Assembly (NCBI GenBank): GCA_934746015.1 | Contig: CAKVEW010000048.1 | Span: 1 to 18,763, forward strand | DNA length: 18,763 bases | Origin: an uncultured Clostridium sp. | GTDB taxonomy: Bacteria; Bacillota; Clostridia; Clostridiales; Clostridiaceae | Reading direction: 5' to 3' | Part shown: one piece after another, positions 13,649-18,763 of the stretch | Layout: the number at the start of each line of letters is the position of its first letter | How positions within the stretch are numbered: position 1 is the first letter of the stretch | Program-made: the position numbers and the translations under genes | Notes under the pieces: generated by a model | Told to the model about the DNA's origin: nothing | The model's database searches: none | What the model saw: the letters and a program-made list of their open reading frames with translations, nothing else

Positions 13649-15124
13649 ATGCTAAAAAGAGAAATAGTATATGATACAGGTTTTAACATAGAAAATACTT
13701 ATTCTGAATTGCCACAAATTTTTTATACTAAGCAATTACCTAGTTTAGTTCAAGAGCCTAAAATAGCTGTATTAAATAAGGGATTAGCTAATTATTTAGG
13801 TTTAAATTTAGATATTTTAGAAAGTGATACAGGAGCTTATATTTTTTCAGGAAAGAAGTTAATAGATGGTTCAAATCCAATTGCTCAAGCTTATGCAGGT
13901 CATCAATTTGGATATTTTACTATGCTAGGAGATGGTAGAGCAGTTTTACTTGGAGAGCATATTACACCTAATGGAGATAAAGTAGATATTCAACTTAAAG
14001 GTTCTGGAATAACACCATATTCAAGAGGTGGTGATGGTAAGGCAGCTCTTGGACCTATGCTTAGAGAATATATAATAAGTGAAGGCATGTATGGCCTGGG
14101 AATTCCAACTACTCGCAGTTTAGCAGTAGTAACTACAGGAGACTCAATAGCACGCGAAAAAATAGAACCTGGTGCAATATTAACTCGTATATCATCTAGC
14201 CATATAAGAGTAGGAACTTTTCAATATGCTGCAAGATATACAAATTATGAAGATTTAAAAGCATTAGCTGATTACACTATAAAAAGACATTATCCAGAAG
14301 GCTTAAATAAGGAAAATCCGTATTTATTTTTATTAGAAGAAGTAATTAAAAAACAAGCAAACTTAGTTTCTAAATGGCTTCAAGTTGGATTTATTCATGG
14401 AGTTATGAATACAGACAATGTAAGTATAAGTGGAGAAACAATAGATTATGGTCCATGTGCATTTATGGACACTTATGATCCAACTACGGTATTTAGTTCT
14501 ATAGATCATCAAGGTAGATATGCTTATGGTAATCAGTCTAATATAATGGCTTGGGACTTAGCTAGATTTGCTGAAACATTGATACCTTTATTAAATGATA
14601 ATCAAGATGAAGCTGTAGATATAGCTCAAAATGCAATTTCTAAATTTAGTGAGATATATAATGATAATTATATGTCAGGTATGAGATTAAAACTAGGATT
14701 ATTTAATAAAGAAAAAGAAGATGAAGATTTAATATATAGCCTGTTGGGATCAATGCATAAGTATGGTGCAGATTATACAAATACCTTTAGGAATCTAACC
14801 TTAGGCAATAAAGATGATATTGCAATGTTTACAACTTCTGATTTTGGTAATTGGTATAGTAAATGGCAAGAAAGATTAACTAGGCAAAAGAAGACAAAAG
14901 AAGAAGTAATAAAATTAATGAAAAGTGTAAATCCTTCAATAATTCCGCGTAACCATCGTGTAGAAGAAGCTATTAATGCAGCAGTAAAATATGATGATTA
15001 CAGTGTAATGATAAAATTAATAGAAGTTTTATCACATCCTTTTGATTATAATGAAAATCAAGAAGAGTATACAGAATTACCAAAACCGACTAATATTCCA
15101 TATAGAACATTTTGCGGAACATAA
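13649..15124 (+). CDS. selO: SelO/YdiU-family protein adenylyltransferase (pseudokinase fold)
   Basis: A 491-aa member of the SelO (YdiU) family, which transfers AMP from ATP to Ser, Thr or Tyr of target proteins and is linked to redox stress. Visible hallmarks are [16 protein letters not shown] (83-98), Lys117 in [33 protein letters not shown], and the [11 protein letters not shown] / IDYGP stretch (250-269) with Asp and Asn residues for metal and catalysis. The C-terminus reads RTFCGT: Cys489 is third from the end, the position where selenocysteine sits in animal SelO. Length is normal for the bacterial family. AAAGGA at 13635-13640 precedes ATG by 8 bases. The promoter region carries a Fur/PerR-like palindrome, which would fit oxidative-stress control. 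A terminator follows. Confidence 0.92.
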   Translation: MLKREIVYDTGFNIENTYSELPQIFYTKQLPSLVQEPKIAVLNKGLANYLGLNLDILESDTGAYIFSGKKLIDGSNPIAQAYAGHQFGYFTMLGDGRAVLLGEHITPNGDKVDIQLKGSGITPYSRGGDGKAALGPMLREYIISEGMYGLGIPTTRSLAVVTTGDSIAREKIEPGAILTRISSSHIRVGTFQYAARYTNYEDLKALADYTIKRHYPEGLNKENPYLFLLEEVIKKQANLVSKWLQVGFIHGVMNTDNVSISGETIDYGPCAFMDTYDPTTVFSSIDHQGRYAYGNQSNIMAWDLARFAETLIPLLNDNQDEAVDIAQNAISKFSEIYNDNYMSGMRLKLGLFNKEKEDEDLIYSLLGSMHKYGADYTNTFRNLTLGNKDDIAMFTTSDFGNWYSKWQERLTRQKKTKEEVIKLMKSVNPSIIPRNHRVEEAINAAVKYDDYSVMIKLIEVLSHPFDYNENQEEYTELPKPTNIPYRTFCGT

Positions 15125-15139
15125 AATAAACAATATTTT

Positions 15140-15172
15140 GGATAGACTCAAATCTGAGGCTATCCTTTTTTT
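15140..15172 (+). terminator. terminator after the SelO gene
   Basis: GGATAGaCTCA (15140-15150) pairs with TGAGgCTATCC (15155-15165) with one internal mismatch and a 4-base loop, followed by TTTTTTT (15166-15172). Confidence 0.8.
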
Positions 15173-15224
15173 ATGTTTATATTTACATTAATCTTATGGA
15201 AAAAAGTTAAAAATGTGGAACTAC

Positions 15225-15253
15225 TTGATAAATAACTAAAAAAGATGTAATAT
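15225..15253 (+). promoter_or_regulatory. promoter candidate for the ZIP transporter
   Basis: TTGATA (15225-15230) and TAATAT (15248-15253) are 17 bp apart. The -35 is good (5/6) and the -10 moderate (4/6). The start codon is 66 bp downstream. Confidence 0.4.
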
Positions 15254-15278
15254 TTAATTAATAAAAATTATTAATTAA
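15254..15278. repeat. 9-7-9 inverted repeat in the ZIP gene leader
   Basis: TTAATTAAT (15254-15262) and ATTAATTAA (15270-15278) are exact reverse complements around 7 bases. It begins directly after the candidate -10 box, a normal operator position. It is A/T only, so chance is possible. Confidence 0.35.
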
Positions 15279-15319
15279 TAAAATAATCACTAGATGTTAT
15301 TGATAAAAGGGGGATGCTA

Positions 15320-16099
15320 TTGAATATTTTAATTGGAATTCTAATACCACTAGTAGGTACATCATTAGGAGCAGCATGCGTTTATGCAATGAAAAAAGAA
15401 ATTAATAAAACGGTTAATAAAGTGCTTCTTGGATTTGCTTCAGGTGTTATGATTGCTGCATCAGTATGGTCATTAATTATTCCGTCTATAGATATGTCTC
15501 AGAATATGGGCAAATTATCTTTTATTCCTGCAGCTATTGGAGTAATGCTTGGAGTTTTGTTTTTATTTTCCTTGGATAAAGTTATTCCGCATATGCACGT
15601 TGATAGTAACAAACCAGAAGGAATAAACAAATACAACTTAAAGAAATCTACAAAACTTATATTTTCTGTAGTACTTCATAACATCCCAGAGGGAATGGCA
15701 GTAGGAATTGCTTTTGCAGCAGTTATGAATGAAGGGAATGTAGTAACTTTTGCTTCTGCACTTGCACTTTCTATAGGGATAGCAATTCAGAATTTTCCAG
15801 AAGGAGCAATAATATCAATGCCACTTAAGAGCGAAGGATTAGGTAAAAATAAAGCTTTTATTTATGGGGTTTTATCTGGAATAGTAGAGCCTATAGGGGC
15901 AGCTATTACAATAATGTTTTCTAGCGTTATTACACCATTAATGCCTTATCTTCTTTCCTTTGCAGCAGGCGCAATGATATTTGTTGTGGTGGAAGAATTG
16001 ATTCCTGAAGCTGCTGGAGATAATTCTTCAGATATCAGTGCAATAGCATTTGCTATAGGATTTGTAATTATGATGATTCTAGATGTGGCGTTATCTTAA
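15320..16099 (+). CDS. ZIP-family divalent metal transporter
   Basis: A 259-aa membrane protein with about eight TM helices and the ZIP signatures HNIPEGMAVG in TM4 and QNFPEGAIIS in TM5, whose His, Asn, Gln and Glu side chains line the metal site. A His-containing loop (IPHMHVD) between TM3 and TM4 fits metal handling. It moves Zn, or possibly Fe or Mn, into the cytoplasm; relatives are ZupT and GufA. Start choice: GGGGG at 15309-15313 is 6 bases before TTG 15320, whereas the in-frame ATG at 15314 touches the SD with no spacer, so I take TTG; the two differ by two residues. It has no clear terminator before gpmA, 85 bp downstream, so read-through is possible. Confidence 0.87.
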   Translation: MNILIGILIPLVGTSLGAACVYAMKKEINKTVNKVLLGFASGVMIAASVWSLIIPSIDMSQNMGKLSFIPAAIGVMLGVLFLFSLDKVIPHMHVDSNKPEGINKYNLKKSTKLIFSVVLHNIPEGMAVGIAFAAVMNEGNVVTFASALALSIGIAIQNFPEGAIISMPLKSEGLGKNKAFIYGVLSGIVEPIGAAITIMFSSVITPLMPYLLSFAAGAMIFVVVEELIPEAAGDNSSDISAIAFAIGFVIMMILDVALS

Positions 16100-16184
16100 T
16101 GGTAATTATATAAAATTCTTATTTTTAAAGTAGATTATAAGAAAAAATTAAAAAAATTAATATTAAAGAAAAGAGGGATATTTT

Positions 16185-16949
16185 ATGAGATTAGTTATTA
16201 TAAGACATGGAGAAAGTGAATGGAATAAATTAAATTTATTTACTGGTTGGAGTGATGTAGAATTATCTCCTGAAGGTGTAAAAGAAGCAAGATTAGGTGG
16301 AAAGACTTTAAAAGAAGAAGGAATAGATTTTGATATTTGTTATACTTCTTATTTAAAGAGAGCTATTCATACTTTAAATCTAGTTTTAGAGGAAATGGAT
16401 AGAGAGTGGCTTCCAGTTATAAAATCATATAAATTGAATGAAAGACATTATGGAGCATTACAAGGATTAAATAAAGCAGAAACAGCAGAAAAATATGGAG
16501 AAGAACAAGTTAAAATATGGAGAAGATCTTTTGCTGTAAAACCTCCAATTTTAGATGAGACAAGCAGTCAAAATCCTAAGAACCAAGAACAATATAGAGG
16601 TATAGATAAAAATGAATTACCACTTTGTGAAAGCTTAGAAGATACAATTAAAAGAGTTGTCCCATATTTCAACAATGTAATAAAAAAGGACATGCTATCT
16701 GGAAAAAGGGTACTAATTGCAGCACATGGAAATTCAATAAGAGCATTAGTAAAATATTTTGAAAATCTTTCAGAAGATGAAATATTAGAGGTGAATATAC
16801 CAACAGGAATTCCATTAGTATATGAATTTGATGACGACTTTAATGTAATAGAAAAATATTATTTAGGTGATAGAGAATTGATTGAAAAGAAAGTTGCAAG
16901 TGTATCAAATCAAGGTAGTATCCAAAACAAAGAAATAGAAACTGTATAG
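16185..16949 (+). CDS. gpmA: 2,3-bisphosphoglycerate-dependent phosphoglycerate mutase
   Basis: A 254-aa enzyme that interconverts 3- and 2-phosphoglycerate in glycolysis through a phosphohistidine. The motif RHGESEWN with catalytic His8, [10 protein letters not shown] (about 85-94) with the acid/base Glu, the insert that includes KPPILDETS, and [10 protein letters not shown] with second His181 are all intact, and length is that of GpmA (about 230-255 aa). The C-terminal 15 residues after the core are polar and variable. AGAGGGAT lies 5 bases before ATG. It is followed by a strong terminator at 16994-17040. Clostridia often also carry the metal-dependent GpmI, so this one may not be the only mutase. 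Confidence 0.94.
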   Translation: MRLVIIRHGESEWNKLNLFTGWSDVELSPEGVKEARLGGKTLKEEGIDFDICYTSYLKRAIHTLNLVLEEMDREWLPVIKSYKLNERHYGALQGLNKAETAEKYGEEQVKIWRRSFAVKPPILDETSSQNPKNQEQYRGIDKNELPLCESLEDTIKRVVPYFNNVIKKDMLSGKRVLIAAHGNSIRALVKYFENLSEDEILEVNIPTGIPLVYEFDDDFNVIEKYYLGDRELIEKKVASVSNQGSIQNKEIETV

Positions 16950-16993
16950 AAAAATTTTATAATAATATTGATTAAATAAAAATAAGCTTAATA

Positions 16994-17040
16994 ATAAACT
17001 GATAAATTTACTCAAGGTAAATTTATCAGTTTATTTTTTG
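16994..17040. terminator. strong terminator after gpmA
   Basis: An 18-bp perfect stem (16994-17011 with 17017-17034) has loop TCAAG, followed by TTTTTT (17034-17039) on the plus strand. Confidence 0.85.
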
Positions 17041-17096
17041 TTAAAAAATAAGAGTCATATTTTAAATTTCATTGTAATAAATATATTAAAAGAAAA

Positions 17097-18763
17097 ATGG
17101 ATTACATTAAATCAATATATTTTAATGATGAAGGAGAGGGGATTACTATAAAGTTCAAAAAAAGAATAGGCTTAATTTTAACACTTTTATTAATGTTCAA
17201 TTTTCTAAATAATAGTACTATATCTGCAAAAAAATTGGATAATAATTTATTAGTAAGTGGAACAAATGGAGGCTTTAAGGCTAAGGCTGTTAAAGATAAC
17301 ACTAAAGAGCTTACAAATCAATATGAGGCAAAAAACAAATTTGGATATGCTAACTATATAACAAGTGCTTTTGATTTTCATATTTTTTCAAAAAAGGCAA
17401 CTATTAATGCTCATACTAATGGCAATATTGCAACAAAGGATTTATCCGCTGATAGACAAGGGTTTGGTACTAATCAGTCCACTGAACTTAAATTAACTGA
17501 AGAAAACTATTTTATGAATAGTGTAGATGGAGCTGGTAATATAGCAAGTGATGGAAATATTGTTATAGGAAATAAGGTCCCTGTAGCATTTGAGGATAAT
17601 GATAATAGCTTAAATATAGGCACAAATGGGAATAAATTAACAAAAGATCAATCTTTAAGGGTATATCGAGAAGATAAGGAATCAATTAGTTATATAGATA
17701 TAGATCAAGAATTTGAAAATTTAAAAACAATATCTAATTTATTATCTAGTAATAAAACATCAGATGGTGTAACTTTAAGTGAACCAAATGGCGAAAATCA
17801 AACTATTACTGTAGATGGAAGTATAGGGAGTTCAAATAACTACTATTTAAATATTGCTGCAAATAAAATTAGTGATGGAAATAATAAACGTGTATTAAAT
17901 ATTTCAATCCCTGATAATAAAACACTAATTATTAACGTAGATATGGCAAATGCAAATATTAATTCTTTAGAAAAGCTAGTTACAAAAATTAATAATCATG
18001 AAAATTCTGAATTGGTAGTTAAACATGATAATAATATATTATGGAATCTCTATGATAGTTTAGGAGCAAATGGGCTATTTACTACTGGAGCAGAATATGC
18101 AAATGTAGGAACTGGTGATTATTTTATGGGAACAATACTAGCTCCAAATGCTAATATCCAATATGGAGCAGTAAATGGTAGTATTATTGCAAATGAAACA
18201 ATGCAAAATAGACAAGAATCTCATAAGTGGGATTTTACTGGACACAAAGGGACAAGTTTAAGTTTAGTGGCAACAAAGAAATTGGTAGGAAAAGAGTTAA
18301 GCCCTGAAATGTTTAGCTTTGAACTGTTAGATAAAGATAATAAAGTATTACAAACAGTAAAGAATGATGCAAATGGGAAAATTCAATTTAAAGCTATAAA
18401 TTATAATAAAGCGGGTAGTTATAATTATAAAATAAAAGAAGTAAAAGGAGCATTAGAAGAAATAACATATGATGAGAATATATTTGATGTAACAGTAAAT
18501 ATTACTGAGAATGAAAAAGGAAATTTAGTAGCAGTAGCAAGTTATCCAGAGAATGGAGTAGTATTTACTAATAAATATGAACCAAAAGTAATATCTACAG
18601 AGGTATATCTAGAAGCTACTAAGACATTAACAGGAAAAGAGTTAAGCCCTGAAATGTTTAGCTTTGAATTGTTAGATAAAGATAACAAAGTATTACAAAC
18701 AGTAAAGAATGATGCAAATGGGAAAATTCAATTTAAAGCTATAAATTATAATAAAGCGGGTAG
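17097..18763 (+). CDS. secreted surface protein: choice-of-anchor A domain plus isopeptide pilin-type repeats (3' end outside window)
   Basis: The open frame runs past the window end without a stop (555 codons so far). Counting from the ATA at 17148, residues 1-30 are a classic signal peptide (KFKKRIGLILTLLLMFNFL…STISA). A choice-of-anchor A domain follows to about residue 365, ending in FMGTILAPNANIQYG…NGSIIA and HKWDFTG. Then come FctA/Spy0128-like domains: ATKKL with Lys377, IKE, and FTNKY with Asn475, the residues expected to form an internal Lys-Asn isopeptide bond. The second domain is cut off at 18763. The protein is probably wall-anchored (LPxTG beyond the window, not seen) and adhesive. 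Start: ATG 17097 is the only standard start codon upstream of the signal peptide but has no SD and adds 17 acidic-to-neutral residues; a strong SD at 17131-17141 instead points to the ATA at 17148, where an ATG seems to be missing. Confidence 0.8.
   Translation, partial: MDYIKSIYFNDEGEGITIKFKKRIGLILTLLLMFNFLNNSTISAKKLDNNLLVSGTNGGFKAKAVKDNTKELTNQYEAKNKFGYANYITSAFDFHIFSKKATINAHTNGNIATKDLSADRQGFGTNQSTELKLTEENYFMNSVDGAGNIASDGNIVIGNKVPVAFEDNDNSLNIGTNGNKLTKDQSLRVYREDKESISYIDIDQEFENLKTISNLLSSNKTSDGVTLSEPNGENQTITVDGSIGSSNNYYLNIAANKISDGNNKRVLNISIPDNKTLIINVDMANANINSLEKLVTKINNHENSELVVKHDNNILWNLYDSLGANGLFTTGAEYANVGTGDYFMGTILAPNANIQYGAVNGSIIANETMQNRQESHKWDFTGHKGTSLSLVATKKLVGKELSPEMFSFELLDKDNKVLQTVKNDANGKIQFKAINYNKAGSYNYKIKEVKGALEEITYDENIFDVTVNITENEKGNLVAVASYPENGVVFTNKYEPKVISTEVYLEATKTLTGKELSPEMFSFELLDKDNKVLQTVKNDANGKIQFKAINYNKAG
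17131..17150 (+). promoter_or_regulatory. strong ribosome site pointing at an ATA codon
   Basis: AAGGAGAGGGG (17131-17141) is followed 6 bases later by ATA AAG TTC AAA AAA, the exact beginning of the signal peptide. A mini-ORF MMKERGLL (ATG 17125, stop TAA 17149-17151) crosses the same site in another frame and its stop overlaps the ATA. Confidence 0.5.
18288..18418 (+). repeat. surface-protein tandem repeat, matching part of unit 1
   Basis: This 131-bp stretch matches 18633-18763 with only two differences, both synonymous (CTG/TTG Leu, AAT/AAC Asn). The period is 345 bp, or 115 codons, one isopeptide domain. The rest of unit 1 (18419-18632) cannot be compared because the window ends. Confidence 0.9.
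18633..18763 (+). repeat. surface-protein tandem repeat, start of unit 2
   Basis: The second copy of the 345-bp unit begins here and is cut by the window end after 131 bp. It is 129/131 identical to the first copy. More units may follow outside the window. Confidence 0.9.

Noticed and set aside
17102..17302. 66-codon minus-strand open frame
   Set aside because: Antisense to the signal peptide of the surface protein; no SD.
18262..18763. repeats as a CRISPR array
   Set aside because: The unit is 345 bp, in frame and codes for a recognisable pilin-type domain; there are no short spaced repeats.

Overview
The window looks like chromosomal DNA of a low-GC Clostridium (sensu stricto)-type Firmicute. 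The DNA is very AT-rich, codons such as AGA, ATA and TTA dominate, Shine-Dalgarno (SD) sites are strong (AGGAGG type), and genes are separated by hairpin-plus-T-tract terminators. The gene families present (CarD, HrtAB-like exporter, LanFEG/BcrA-like exporter with a two-component system, choice-of-anchor A surface protein) fit this. The species cannot be named from the sequence alone. No rRNA, tRNA, CRISPR array, insertion sequence or phage gene was seen.

Layout. 1-3460 (+): a YdcF/DUF218 protein; a short lipoprotein that looks frameshift-truncated; an unrecognised three-helix membrane protein; a tandem-GNAT acetyltransferase; and a CarD-family regulator whose leader holds a terminator hairpin. 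3545-5405 (-): a two-gene MacB/HrtAB-type ABC exporter. 5406-5667: a 262-bp divergent control region with several inverted and direct repeats. 5668-10236 (+): a five-gene module of ABC ATPase, two different ABC-2 permeases, an OmpR-type response regulator and a sensor kinase, organised like lantibiotic-immunity or peptide-resistance loci. 10314-10505 (-): a 63-aa membrane protein. 10749-11831 (+): a C-terminally truncated flavodoxin-family protein and a membrane-anchored NERD-domain protein. 11937-13418 (-): an aldehyde dehydrogenase, divergent from 13649-15124 (+), a SelO/YdiU protein adenylyltransferase; a 7-1-7 palindrome lies between their promoters. 15320-16949 (+): a ZIP metal transporter (TTG start) and phosphoglycerate mutase gpmA. 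17097-end (+): the 5' part of a large secreted surface protein with a choice-of-anchor A domain followed by near-identical isopeptide-linked pilin-type repeats, cut by the window end.

How the genes may work together. The middle of the window is built around envelope defence: one exporter (3586-5405) apparently under a repressor-type operator, and back to back with it a peptide exporter with its own two-component system. The ATPase of the latter carries Glu instead of Gln in the Q-loop (the 'E-loop' of LanF proteins), supporting a lantibiotic-type substrate; no lantibiotic biosynthesis genes are visible, so resistance rather than self-immunity is the simpler reading. The right half is housekeeping and stress metabolism. 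Small-scale decay (truncated lipoprotein, truncated flavoprotein, apparent loss of an ATG in the surface-protein gene) occurs at several points.

I do not see a convincing wholly new multi-gene system. The most useful leads are the 5406-5667 control region, the divergent palindrome at 13520-13534, the non-standard start of the surface protein and its recently homogenised repeats.
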